A stretch of DNA of 64,000 nt, taken from positions 19,449,395 to 19,513,394 of the forward strand of contig OY986964.1 of NCBI GenBank assembly GCA_963920575.1, in the 5' to 3' direction. The position numbers and the translations under genes are program-made. The notes under the pieces were generated by a model that was given only the letters and a program-made list of their open reading frames with translations, did not search any database and had not been told where the DNA came from. Of the stretch, positions 46,105 to 56,745 are shown one piece after another. The DNA is from Narthecium ossifragum (Eukaryota > Streptophyta > Magnoliopsida > Dioscoreales > Nartheciaceae). Positions within the stretch are counted from its first letter, which is position 1, and every line of letters starts with the position of its first letter.

Positions 46105-47161
46105 CCCGGTCTACCCTAACTGCCCCGCCGATCGGTGAGTCTACAGACTGTGCCACCTCGAGCCAACTCATCTCTAATCCTAGCGATGGCACACACATGC
46201 TAGCAACATAGGAAAGAGACGCCCCAGAATCTATCAGCATATCTACTAAGGACTAGAAAGCTGAAAGATTACCTCTGGGTACGGATGGCTCTGTTGCTGC
46301 CTGCTGGTACTGATGCACGCTGTCCAGCTGCTCATGCTCTGGGAGAGCAACCACACGCCCTCGTTGGCTGCCTCCACCCTTGGAGCAGCTCGGTCCAGCC
46401 CCTGACCCGCGCCCACCACTGCTCCCCTGCCAAGCACTGGGCCTTCCGCCTCTACTGCCCTGCGGCACAGCGCTCCGCACTCCTCGCAAGGAACAGTCTC
46501 TACGGTAGTGCCCCAGCTGCCCGCACAGGAAGCACGTGACTGACGCACCGCCAGGCTGCTGACCATGGCCTCCCCCTGACGAAGCCTGCCCAGATGGCCC
46601 GACCGTCCGGAGAAACTGGCCTGCTGAACTCGGCAACTGCTGCTGGGACTGCTGCTGGAAGTGTCGCTGACGCCGCCGCTGGCCTTTGCCGAATTCCCCT
46701 CTGAACTGGGGCCTCTGTGGCGCGCTGGTAGAGGATACCGATGGAACTGTCCGGCACCTCTCGTCCCACAACTGTGCCTCCACTGCTAAGACGCAGTTCA
46801 GAACTGCCGTGTATGTCTGGAAACGAAGAGAACTGGTCTGTCGCCTGATCCCTAACTGAAGCCCCTGCTCAAACTGCCGTGCTCTGGCTATCGGATCTCC
46901 AGTCACACCACTGAACCTAGGCGGGTCCAGCCGCAGGAAGTCCAACAAGACCGCCGCAGCGGTTCGCCTGTCGACTGGAGGGAGAACCCTCTCCTCGATG
47001 AGAAAGGCCTCCTCCTGTGCGACCGCAACCGTCACTGGTGATGGCGTAGCCCATCTCGCTCGGGCCGCTCTGATAGGTGCCACTCTGTCCGGTCAGGCGG
47101 GTCGACCAGGTTGTGCCCCACCCCGACTAACCACAGAAGGTCGGCCTCGAGCTCCCGACAT
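46105..47161 (-). pseudogene. Tek-D gag with an in-frame core deletion
   Basis: Start ATG at 47161 (MSGARGRPSVVSRGG). A TGA replaces an arginine codon soon after, then the frame is open. Relative to Tek-A about 110 codons are missing between SGVTGDP and IARARQFEQG, removing most of the Retrotrans_gag core without shifting the frame. The CCHC knuckle [14 protein letters not shown] and a Gly/Arg-rich tail remain, and the protease is cut off. It could not encode a normal capsid protein. Confidence 0.87.
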
Positions 47162-47349
47162 CTGTTCAATCACCAACGACAAACGAGCGTCCACTCGTCA
47201 GAAACGGGAGAATAAGCAGCACAACAATAAAGCGGAAGACATTCACAACACAAGGAGAGCATGCACGAATGTTCTAGACATAGAACTAACCCATTCCACG
47301 CTCAATCTCAACTGAAACCTGATCCTACTCCATGGTATCTACAGCCTAT

Positions 47350-47361
47350 GCTCTGATACCA
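47350..47361 (-). promoter_or_regulatory. Tek-D primer-binding site (tRNA-iMet)
   Basis: Reverse complement TGGTATCAGAGC, three bases from the LTR edge at 47365. Confidence 0.92.
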
Positions 47362-47364
47362 AGT

Positions 47365-49157
47365 TGTCGCGCTCCGACTCGCGTAGGCCCAACCGGGCCG
47401 GGCGACGCAAACCGGAACCTAACCTACTACAGAAATTTTGGCGATGTTTTCCTCTAATCATAGTGATCTCCCTAGCAATTCAAAATCATCTTGTATTAAC
47501 ATATAATTACAAACCTCAAAAACTGAAACTGAAATATATACAAATCCTCAACAGGGTAAAAGTTATACAAAATCTCTCCCGTAGGAGGCTAACTAAACAA
47601 AGGGTAGAACTGACGATCGCCGCACCTCAAGCACCGCCAGACGCCGCCACGTCACCAAACGAGTGAATACTACAAATCGAGTCCCGGACCAAGCTACCCG
47701 CAACGGTCCTAGAGGTAGATCCGGACTACCCGAAAGCCCGGGATCGGCGATCAACCCATCACCAACGTCCTACACAGATGCAACTAATGCATAAAGCAAT
47801 GCATGTTATGAGCACACGCAGGAATATACATATAAACATGCAACAGTATGTGATTATATATCAGACAAGGTCTGGGCACGGTACCCTACCGGCCCGGGGT
47901 GGTGAACAGGTAAATAAGGTCTAGGAGCTGCTACAGTGGTACCACCACCAACTGTGAGCAGTCCACTACAACACCTGCATCGGGAAGCAGCCCCACAAAC
48001 AACAGCTCACAGATATCACAGATAAAGCCCTCGGTGCACGCCGGCATGCAAGGCTAGGGAAAGCTGTAGGGCTATCCGCCCATTTATTCTAAACATCCCG
48101 GGAGTCATCACTCCCCCGGTTCACCACTGCCCCTATTATAAGGCTAACATGTTTAAAAATATGTACCAGATATAAAACAGTAGAGAAAACCATCATACAA
48201 AGCCCCGCGGGCAAAAGCCACTTGAAAACACTCGTCAACCACTAAGAGATCGATCTCCCTTCCCAAGGGGATCGATCTTCTTAGCACTTGGGAGAAACTC
48301 ATCCCTGTCAACCGAAGGAGATCGATCTTCCTCCACCAGAAGGATCGATTTTCTTCGTGACATGGAACCCGCCACCTCAACCCAGGCAAGGATCGATCTC
48401 TCTCCAGCCGGAGGATCGATCCTGCTCGGGCTGGGCGTGACGACCCAGAAGGGATCGATCTTCCCTTAAGGGAGATCGATCCAAATTGGTTCTCCGGCGA
48501 CCGGACGGCATGAAATACCGCCGGAAAATACAACCAAATCCCCCAAAACTCTGGGATCTGGTAGATCAAGAACCCACTAGTCCAAAACCGGTGAAATCAT
48601 GGAAAACAAAATTTTAACAGATCTAAGCAAAAGAACATAATCAAACCGGAAAAACTCCAAAAACCCGAATGATTGTAGGTAGGATCCCTACCTATGCAAT
48701 AGCAGCTTCAATCCAAGCTACTAGGCCTTAGATCTTCCTCAAACGAACTCAAATCCAGCAAGAACACGGCTGAAATATCAGATTTTTCAAAAAAAATCAA
48801 AAGAAAAGGTTTCGTTCATTTTATAGACGAACGAACCGACTCAAGAGAGATCGATCTCTTTTGAGAAAGAGATCGATCTTCCTTGCCAAATCGGGTTTGA
48901 CTTTCTAGCACTAAGAGATCGATCCTCTAGCTAGGGAGATCGATCCCTTAGGTGCAAAAAGCTTGACTTGGGCTAAAACTTAAGCCCAAGCCTGGATCTT
49001 TCGATCCTGGGTCCCACTAATCATTCTAGCCAAACATTTACACAACCATGGTCAGTGTGTGCACACACGGGTGTGAAACTAGCCGACAAGGCGCAATTTA
49101 CCAAATTGCCCTTGCAGTCCACGACAAGCCACAGGAGTAGAGGGACGGGTCCTCACA
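47365..49157 (-). repeat. Tek-D 5' LTR (1793 bp, internally deleted)
   Basis: Same termini as the 3' LTR, but about 450 bp matching roughly 31710-32157 are missing at the join CACCAAAC/GAGTGAATAC (about 47660). It has one more array module than the 3' copy (48396-48424). Palindrome arrays at 48245-48481 and 48840-48950. Confidence 0.9.
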
Positions 49158-49162
49158 AGTAG

Positions 49163-49868
49163 AGTTACGCCAGAGGAGGCGGCACGGATTGGCCCCCTCT
49201 ATGCTGATGTGGTCTATCTAGATGATGACCAGATGGATCGTTGCTGTAAGAAATGGGAGAACTCCTTGTTTGGGAGGTTTTTAGGAGGTAGGTTGCATCT
49301 GGAAACTTGGAAGCATCGCTTGTCATTGATGTGGAGGACAACCAGAGGTTTCCATGTGGCGGATATGGCGCATGGGATCTATGTCTTCAAGTTCTGAAGC
49401 CAAGAAGATCTTCACTATGTTCTAACCAGAGGCCCTTGCTTTGTGAACGGTATGGCTCTATCATTGGTGCGTTGGAGGGAGGACTTTTGTCCGGTGCCGG
49501 AGGATTTCTAGGTGATCCGAGTATGGGTGAGGATACCTGGGATCCCGTTGGAGCAATTCAACAGGGAGGCGGTCATGCACATTGTGGCTTCAATCGGCTT
49601 GCCTCTGGAGGTGGACATCATCACTAATGATGTAGCCAGAGGTCACTATGGTAGGGTGTGTGTGGAGGTGGATCTCACTCGCCGGATTAAGCTTGGAACC
49701 ACTGTGATAACGAGGAAAGGAGCAAGATATGTCCCCTTTATCTACGAGGATGTGCTATTGTGTCGTCGTTGTGCGTCTATAGGACACTCGACTGGGAGTT
49801 GTAAGAATAAGTCGGTCACTCCGACAGATCCAGCCAGGGGGGGGGGGGGTCTCGACGGAGGCACATGA
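49163..49868 (+). pseudogene. LINE ORF1, DUF4283 and zinc-knuckle region
   Basis: In frame with 31160-31410. The DUF4283-like part reads NSLFGRFLGGRLHLETW, LSLMWRTTRGFHVADM, then LTRGPCFVNGMALSLVRW after a TGA (49395). After a TAG (49509) it continues VIRVWVRIPGIPLEQFN and IGLPLEVDIIT. The knuckle CRRCASIGHSTGSC lies at 49761-49802. A run of nine or ten G's follows. This is the RNA-binding protein of plant L1 elements. Confidence 0.83.
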
Positions 49869-50171
49869 GACAGGAGTAGGAGGAGATGTGGGCTCAATGG
49901 ATGTTCAGGAGACAGGGAGTGAAGAAATAGAAGAAAAGGAAAAAGGGGATGCAGAGATGCACGCACCTGACCCGAGGCTCGCCGGAAAAGGGACCGATGA
50001 AGATGGATATTCCTGGGAAGATGGCGAAGCTGGACATTAGCTCGCCGGTTCGCTGGAGGTGATCGCAGCGACGACGTACGAATGGCACGTGGTACGGAGA
50101 CAGTTGCGCACGTATCGAGGTGTCAGATCTGGCACTGGAGGCGGCGAGTATGGTGTCAGGGGTGGTCGCAC

Positions 50172-50841
50172 AACTCAGGAGAGGACGCGTGGAGGCGAGG
50201 ACCAAAGAGTTCCGTTGCAGCCAAGGAACACCGCCTGCCATGGGAGCAACACCAGCCAAGGACATCAGGTGGGAGGAGGAAGGGGAGGCGTTGTTGTCTC
50301 CCAGGTATGGAAAAGGACAAATGAGGTGAGGGAGGAGAAGAATAAGAAGGAGATGTTTTGCTTTACAGCTGGCGGGAACCAAGAGAAGACCCCAATGAAG
50401 GATCAAATGCCACGTAGAGGTTCACAAGCAGCTGGAAGCAGTAAAGATAAAAGTAAGAATAAGTTTAATATTTTAGCTAATGTTGCTACAGATTGGGCTG
50501 TTGGAGAACTCAGGAGAGGACGCGTGGAGGCGAGGACCAAAGAGTTCCGTTGCAGCCAAGGAACACCGCCTGCCATGGGAGCAACGCCAGCCAAGGACGT
50601 CAGGTGGGAGGAGGAAGGGGAGACGCTGTTGTCTCCCAGGTATGGAAAAGGACAAATGAGGTGAGGGAGGAGAAGAATAAGAAGGAGATGTTTTGCTTTA
50701 TAGCTGGCTGGAACCAAGAGAAGACCCCAATGAAGGATCAAATGCCACGTAGAGGTTCACAAGCAGTTGGAAGCAGTAAAGATAAAAGTAAGAATAAGTT
50801 TAATATTTTAGCTAATGTTGCTACAGATTGGGCTGTTGGAG
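50172..50841 (+). repeat. 335-bp perfect-period tandem duplication between LINE ORF1 and ORF2
   Basis: Copies 50172-50506 and 50507-50841 both start AACTCAGGAGAGGACGCG and end GGGCTGTTGGAG, with only a handful of differences. The surrounding stretch 49869-51273 is the low-complexity ORF1 C-terminal and inter-ORF region. I see no other domain there. Confidence 0.93.
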
Positions 50842-51273
50842 ATGGACTGTTTGGGTATAATGAAGTTGGGCCCCCGGTTTTGTGCCGAGCAAGGGTGAGA
50901 GGACCCTGTGAAGGGTTGGGTCTGGAAAGAAGCTTATAAATCCTATTCTTTTACCTAGATCCCCCTCTAATATTTCTCAAAGGGACCCGGTGTTAAATGA
51001 TGAAGAGGTGGAGAAGTTGCACTCGGAAGGCGAAGCCAAGATGAAGGAAGCTTTTAGTCTGGCGTCACCAGTCTTCATCCGACCATCAACAGAGAACGAG
51101 AGGGCAATTGGGGAGGCCTGGGATCCTGGACAAGGGTTGGAGGTCGTTCCCATAAGAGACTGCTTGATGGGAGAGGAGCAGGGTTGCAATCACAGAAAGA
51201 GACACTGCGTTTCCTCACCTGAAGAGCAAACCAAGCTAGATGAGCAACTGGCTTCCCCTCAGCCAGGTTCATC

Positions 51274-52888
51274 ATGAAGCTTCTCTTTTGGAATTGTAGT
51301 GGGGCGGCCCGAGACAGAGTAGTGAGTAGTTGCTTTAGAATAATGGGAAAGTACAATCCTTCTTTTATTTTCCTCCTAGATACGCTAGTTGGGGAGAGTC
51401 AGTTGGAGTGGATCCAAAAGAAGCTAGGGCCTTCGTGGGGATGCTATATGATACCTGCCCAAGGAAGGAAAGGAGGCATGATAGCTGTATGGAGGCTTGA
51501 AGCTGCTCGGGTCACAATGATGCACTGGACTAATCAGGCGATCCATGCTCTCATTACATCCAAAGAATTGGGACAAATAGCAGTTTCAGCTGTGTATGAG
51601 GCTAGGCAAGTGGTGGAACGCAAATTGCTATGGGAGGCTTTGACTCGTATGAATTCTTTGGGGCTAATACACCTTATGGGTGGTGATTTCAATGCCATCA
51701 TTGCAGCTGAGGAGAAGAGGGGAGGCCTACCTTTCTCTTTTGGCGTAGCAGAACAGGAGTTTTTTGGGTTCATTTGCGAAAATGAACTAGTTGACATGGA
51801 GTTTAGTGGCAACAAGTTCACTTGGTCTAATAACCGACCAGGCCAAAAGTTCTTGAGAGTTTGGACCGTGCAATCTGCAACTCTCTTTGGAGGAGGAAGT
51901 TTCTAAACACCAAGGTTAGCAATTTGCCACGGGTTTTTTCTGATCATGCACCCATCCTAGTTTCTACTAAAGATCAAACGCGGAGAACAGGGCCCTCTGT
52001 TTTTAGGATGGAACATTACTAGTTAAAGCTAGGAGTGTTTAAGCCGGCTCTGAAAGGCATATGGAAGACACCATATCATGGCTCTCGGCAATATATCATG
52101 AATTCCAAGATTAGAGCTGTTAAAAAGATGGTTAAGGGCTGGGATAGGAGGGCCTCAAGCTCTGATATTTTTGGTATGGGAAAGCAAATGGAGCAATGCC
52201 TGGAGGCGTGGTACTCCTTGGAAGCAGAGAGAGAACTGCTTGATGAGGAGGAGAAACAGTTGAAAGAATTAGAGAAACAATGGTCTTTAATTGTAACCAA
52301 GCCGGAGTCAAGGGCTGCACAGAGATCCAGGAAAGTATGGCTACAAGCTGGTGACAGGAATTCTGCATTTTTTTCACTCAGTTGTCTCTAGTCGCAGACA
52401 TAAATCAAAAGTTTTGACTGTGATCAAGGAAGATGGGGAGGTTGTACATGAACAAGACGTGATTGGTAAGGAGTTCTTGAAGTTTTACTCTAACCTTTAG
52501 AAGGCCCAGAGTACTCAGATCAATCTGCAACTACCAGAATTGCCGCAAGTTAAGGAAGATTGGCATCCTTGCTTGCTAGATGAGGTTTCACCACTGGAAA
52601 TCAAGGAAGCTATCTTTGGGATGGGCAGCAATAAATGCCCGGGACCAGATGGTATACCGGTTGAATTTTACACCAACCACTGGGATGTGGTAGGCACTGA
52701 ATTTTCTAGATTGGGGTTGGACTTTTTTAAATCAGGAAGGGTACCAACAAATTGGAATGAAACATTTCTATCGTTCATTCCTAAGTGCAGGCTGTCGGAA
52801 AAGGTGAAGGATTTTAGGCCAATTAGCCTATGTAATGTAGGTTATAAGGTAATCACTACTATCCTGGTTCGTCGTATGAGGTCGGTTC
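51274..52888 (+). pseudogene. LINE ORF2, endonuclease and start of reverse transcriptase
   Basis: Begins MKLLFWNCSGAARDRVV. APE-type endonuclease motifs: WNCSG, MGGDFNAII, and after a frameshift SDHAPILV. A linker of helices follows, with RKVWLQAGDRNSAFF. RT starts with NKCPGPDGIPVEFY, WNETFLSFIPKC, and DFRPISLCNVGYKVI. Stops and frameshifts occur at about 51900, 52019, 52389 and 52499. Cop-I interrupts at RRMRSV; the frame resumes LDDLIECEQSTF at 56746. Confidence 0.86.
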
Positions 52889-53947
52889 TGAAGCTCTAAG
52901 AGGGGGGGGCTTATCTTAGGCGTTAAACAATAAAATCAATTAAGGAAAACTGAGTAGGAGGAGTCTAATCAAGAAATATGCTTGCAATGATAAGAGCAGA
53001 TAATTAAGCATATAAATAGAAGGATAGATGAGAGTTAGAGAGATTGCACCAGAATTTTTATAGTGGTTCGGCCAACCATGCCTACGTCCACTTCTCCCAA
53101 GGACCTCCTTGGGGTTCCACTACTTGCAAGACCTCTTACAAGCTTCCACCAAGCTTACGGGTGCTTGGCAACCTTACAATCTCTCCAAGCTCTCTCTTGG
53201 ATATTTCTCTCAATGTCTACTTCACACTTGAAGTAGTTTTACAAAGGTTTAGCTCACTAATAAGAGATAGAAACTTGCTAGAATATTATTACAATAATCC
53301 CTTAGCTCCCTCTAAGTCCCTGGCAAGTTAGCTGGACTTTCTCTTATATAGCTGAGACTCCAACCCCTCCAAATAGCCTCCCAACGGCTATTTCTTTCTC
53401 CTACAACGGCTCTTTAACGGCTAGTTTATGGGCTCACGGTCGACCGTCGCATCGTCCGTGACATCGTCCGCCAGCCTTTCTTGAGCCACGGTCGATCCAC
53501 CAATCGACCGTCGCACCGCACGGTGGATCCGCCTATCGACCGTCACTCCTCACGGTCGACTGTCCCATCGACCGTGACATCGTCCGTCAGGCTCTCTTGC
53601 GAAAACCTCTTCCTAGGGTCGATGCACCGATCGACCGTCGCTCCTTCGAGCCAAGTCACATAGGCCACGGTCGATCGGTCCATCGACCGTCACACCTCAC
53701 GGTCGACCGTCCGGTCGACCGTGAAATCGACCGTCGCCTATATTCCCATTGTCAGCTTCCGCGGTCGATCCTTCCATCAACCGCCATATCCCACGGTCGA
53801 TCCATGCATCGTTCGTCGCATCGACCGTCAGTACAAAACTCAATAAATATGATTTAAATGCTTTCCAAATTAAGAGATAATAATATTAAATCATTATTTT
53901 ATCATCAAATATATATTGACATCATCAAAACAATATATGGGCTAACA
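52889..53947 (-). repeat. Cop-I 3' LTR (1059 bp)
   Basis: Minus-strand TGTTAGCCC start at 53947, ...GAGCTTCA end at 52889. U3 carries the GGTCGA hairpin array (53430-53830). A TATATAAG box on the minus strand lies at about 53345-53352. The opposite strand holds open frames in the R-U5 part that are identical in both LTRs; these are not taken as genes. Confidence 0.93.
53430..53830. repeat. 24-nt hairpin array in Cop-I LTR
   Basis: Tandem inverted repeats of the form ACGGTCGAT - 6 nt - ATCGACCGT. A perfect one lies at 53488-53511. Others have loops CGGTCC, GCACCG, CCTTCC and CCATGC. One longer form has 12-nt arms (CACGGTCGACCG / CGGTCGACCGTG) and a 2-nt loop near 53698-53723. The other LTR (56228-56624) repeats them and keeps two perfect copies at 56281-56304 and 56313-56336. 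Confidence 0.93.
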
Positions 53948-54565
53948 ATCTCCCTCTTTTTGATGATGGCAACCCTTTAAATTGTGATGATAAATCCTTG
54001 AAAGCTCCCTCTTAATTTGTGCATCCATTTACCTCATAAAATATGTTCTAAAGTTAATTTCACTGAGGCATGCAAGTCATATGTCACTAAAAGGATATAT
54101 TAGGCTTGATTATAGGTCAAAAGATGTGAAAGTGCAAAATATGACATATGTACCTCTTTTTGTAGAACCATGATATTTGAACATTGATTAAATCATCAGT
54201 AAATCCTTAAAAGATTTCAGATATTGGAATATAAGGTTTTAAGAGCTTTCAAAAACTGATATCACAATATCACAATATTTCTCCCTCTTTGACATTATCA
54301 AAAAGATTTGGTAGAGGGGGAGAGAAGAATCAAACAAAGGCTTTTCTTAATAGAAAGTTTTAAAATCATCTCAAAACAATATACCAAATGAAGATAATAA
54401 AAAACGGTCATTTGTAAAAAGTAATCAAATCTTCACATAAAGGACTTTCTTAAACCATTTTTAAACATGAAATTTCTTTTAAAAAAAAATGGAATAAGAA
54501 GATGTAATGGAGGAGACATATATCGAAAATTAAGACATACCTCCATTACCTTTTAAACCAAAATG

Positions 54566-55618
54566 TTATCCTCCTTTAAATACCTTGTGCCTCCACTTGT
54601 CAATTTTGTTTTCTTTTATTTCGAAGGCAGTTAGACAACGATTTGCAGTTTCTTTTTCTTCTTCTTCTTCGGAGGTAGAGGTCGAGTCACTTTCTTCCTT
54701 GGCCTTTTTCTTCTTCTTTGAAGATTTGAGCTTTGGACAATCCGGCATGTAATGTCCGGGCTTCCCACACTCATAACAAGTAACTTTATTTAAGTAAGAA
54801 GAGGGCTTTCCTTTTTCACCTTTGGAATTTTTCTTTCCTTGATTCTTGATGATTCGTTGGATTCTCCTTGTGATCTTTTGCATCTCCTCATCATCATCTT
54901 CATCGCTTGAGTCGGATGAATCCTTGTATGTTGACTTGAAAGCAATGATTTTCTTTTTCTTCTTTTCTCCATCATTGCTCCTCTCCATGTTCATCTCATA
55001 TGTCATGAGAGAACCCATTAGCTCATCAAGGGACAGCTTGGTTAAATCTTTAGCCTCTTCGATTGCTGTCACCTTGGGATCCCATGACTTAGGTAGACAC
55101 CTAAGAACCTTTCTCACTTTCTCATCATTAGTATAGCTCTTACCAAGAGAATCAAGAACATTTATAATATTGGTAAAGCGAGTAAACATTTCATTTATAT
55201 TTTCATCATCCTTCATAGAGAATAACTCATAGTCATTAACAAGCATGCTAATCTTAGACTCCTTTACTCGGCTAGTTCCTTCACGAGTTATCTCAAGCTT
55301 CTCCCATATTTCCTTAGCCGATTTACAAGCTGAAATTCTATTAAATTCATCAGGGCTAACAACACAAAATAATAAATTTTTGGCTTTGGCATTGACTTGG
55401 AGATTTTTCAAATCAGTACGGGTGAGCTCACTTCTAGCCTTAGGCACTTCCTTTCCTTCATGAATTTTGGTAGGAATAGTTGGGCCATCCTCAATAGTCA
55501 TCCATGCTTCATAATCCCTGGATTTTACAAATATTTCCATTCTATTTTTCCAATATGTATAATTTGAACCATTGAAGTATGGTGGCCTATTTGTGGATTG
55601 TCCTTCTATGTTTTCCAT
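54566..55618 (-). CDS. Cop-I Copia-type Gag
   Basis: Intact 350-codon frame starting MENIEGQSTNRPPYFNGSNY. Residues 10-200 form a Copia gag (UBN2/DUF4219-like) domain: YFNGSNYTYWKNRMEIF, AKEIWEKLEITREGTSRV, INEMFTRFTNIINVL, VRKVLRCLPKSWDPKVTAI. A Lys/Asp/Glu-rich region follows. CCHC zinc knuckle CYECGKPGHYMPDC at about 281-294, then an acidic SESDSTSTSEEEEE-type stretch. It ends WRHKVFKGG, where a full element would continue into protease. This is the only retrotransposon frame in the window with no disabling mutation. It may be maintained for packaging the element's own RNA; SIRE-like affinity is a guess from the gag and LTR. Confidence 0.9.
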   Translation of the reverse strand: MENIEGQSTNRPPYFNGSNYTYWKNRMEIFVKSRDYEAWMTIEDGPTIPTKIHEGKEVPKARSELTRTDLKNLQVNAKAKNLLFCVVSPDEFNRISACKSAKEIWEKLEITREGTSRVKESKISMLVNDYELFSMKDDENINEMFTRFTNIINVLDSLGKSYTNDEKVRKVLRCLPKSWDPKVTAIEEAKDLTKLSLDELMGSLMTYEMNMERSNDGEKKKKKIIAFKSTYKDSSDSSDEDDDEEMQKITRRIQRIIKNQGKKNSKGEKGKPSSYLNKVTCYECGKPGHYMPDCPKLKSSKKKKKAKEESDSTSTSEEEEEKETANRCLTAFEIKENKIDKWRHKVFKGG

Positions 55619-55668
55619 ATTGATTTAGGATCCTCTAAGGGCTGTTACACCACAAAATTAGAGACCTA

Positions 55669-55680
55669 GCTCTGATACCA
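55669..55680 (-). promoter_or_regulatory. Cop-I primer-binding site (tRNA-iMet)
   Basis: Reverse complement TGGTATCAGAGC, two bases inside the 5' LTR edge at 55683. Confidence 0.93.
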
Positions 55681-55682
55681 AT

Positions 55683-56740
55683 TGAAGCTCTAAGAGGGGG
55701 GGCTTATCTTAGGCTTTAAACAATAAAATCAATTAAGGAAAACTGAGTAGGAGGAGTCTAATCAAGTAATATGCTTGCAATGATAAGAGCAGATAATTAA
55801 GCATATAAATAGAAGGATAGATGAGAGTTAGAGAGATTGCACCAGAATTTTTATAGTGGTTCGGCCAACCATGCCTACGTCCACTTCTCCCAAGGGCCTC
55901 CTTGGGGTTCCACTACTTGCAAGACCTCTTACAAGCTTCCACCAAGCTTACGGGTGCTTGGCAACCTTACAATCTCTCCAAACTCTCTCTTGGATATTTC
56001 TCTCAATGTCTACTTCACACTTGAAGTAGTTTTACAAAGGTTTAGCTCACTAATAAGAGATAGAAACTTGCTAGAATATTATTACAATAATCCCTTAGCT
56101 CCCTCTAAGTCCCTGGCAAGTTAGCTGGACTTTCTCTTATATAGCTGAGCCTCCAACCCCTCCAAATAGACTCCCAACGGCTATTTCTTTCTCCTGCAAC
56201 GGCTCTTTAACGGCTAGTTTCTGGGCTCACGGTCGACCGTCGCATCGTCCGTGACATCGTCCGCCAGCCTTTCTTGAGCCACGGTCGATCCACCAATCGA
56301 CCGTCGCACCACACGGTCGATCAGCATATCGACCGTCACTCCTCACGGTCGACCGTCCCATCGACCGTGACATCGTCCGTCAGGCTCTGTTGCGAAAACC
56401 TCTTCCCAGGGTCGATGCACCGATCGACCGTCGCTCCTTCGAGCCAAGTCACATAGGCCACGGTCGATCGGTCCATCGACCGTCACACCTCACGGTCGAC
56501 CGTCCGGTCGACCGTGAAATCGACCGTCGCCTATATTCCCATTGTCAGCTTCCGCGGTCGATCCTTCCATCAACCGCCATATCCCACGGTCGATCCATGC
56601 ATCGTCCGTCGCATCGACCGTCAGTACAAAACTCAATAAATATGATTTAAATGCTTTCCAAATTAATGGATAATAATATTAAATCATTGTTTTATCATCA
56701 AATATATATTGACATCATCAAAACAATATCTGGGCTAACA
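55683..56740 (-). repeat. Cop-I 5' LTR (1058 bp)
   Basis: Partner of 52889-53947, with the same TATA box and hairpin array (56228-56624). Confidence 0.93.
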
Positions 56741-56745
56741 GGTTC

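Larger units (their letters stand above)
31411..49157 (-). mobile_element. Tek-D, Tekay chromovirus with internal deletions, split by Ath-G and Ath-H
   Basis: Minus-strand order: 5' LTR 49157-47365, PBS 47361-47350, gag 47161-46105, [Ath-H], RNase H and integrase 42222-40540, [Ath-G], integrase end, 3' LTR 33600-31411. RT and most of protease are missing at the Ath-H junction. Flanks are GGTAG (31406-31410) and AGTAG (49158-49162), a 5-bp target duplication with one mismatch inside the LINE ORF1. Confidence 0.87.
52889..56740 (-). mobile_element. Cop-I, gag-only Copia retrotransposon
   Basis: Terminal repeats 52889-53947 and 55683-56740, TSD GGTTC (52884-52888, 56741-56745). Minus-strand order: 5' LTR, initiator-Met PBS (55680-55669), gag (55618-54566), about 600 bp noncoding, purine tract AAAGAGGGAGAT, 3' LTR. 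No protease, integrase, RT or RNase H. Such gag-only elements (TR-GAG type) are known in plants and rely on relatives for mobility. The LTRs differ at only about 1-2% of positions by eye, so insertion is recent. Confidence 0.92.

Noticed and set aside
53044..53331. 95-codon plus-strand open frame repeated at 55837-56124
   Set aside because: It is the antisense strand of both Cop-I LTRs. Its conservation is explained by LTR identity, and no protein family was recognised.
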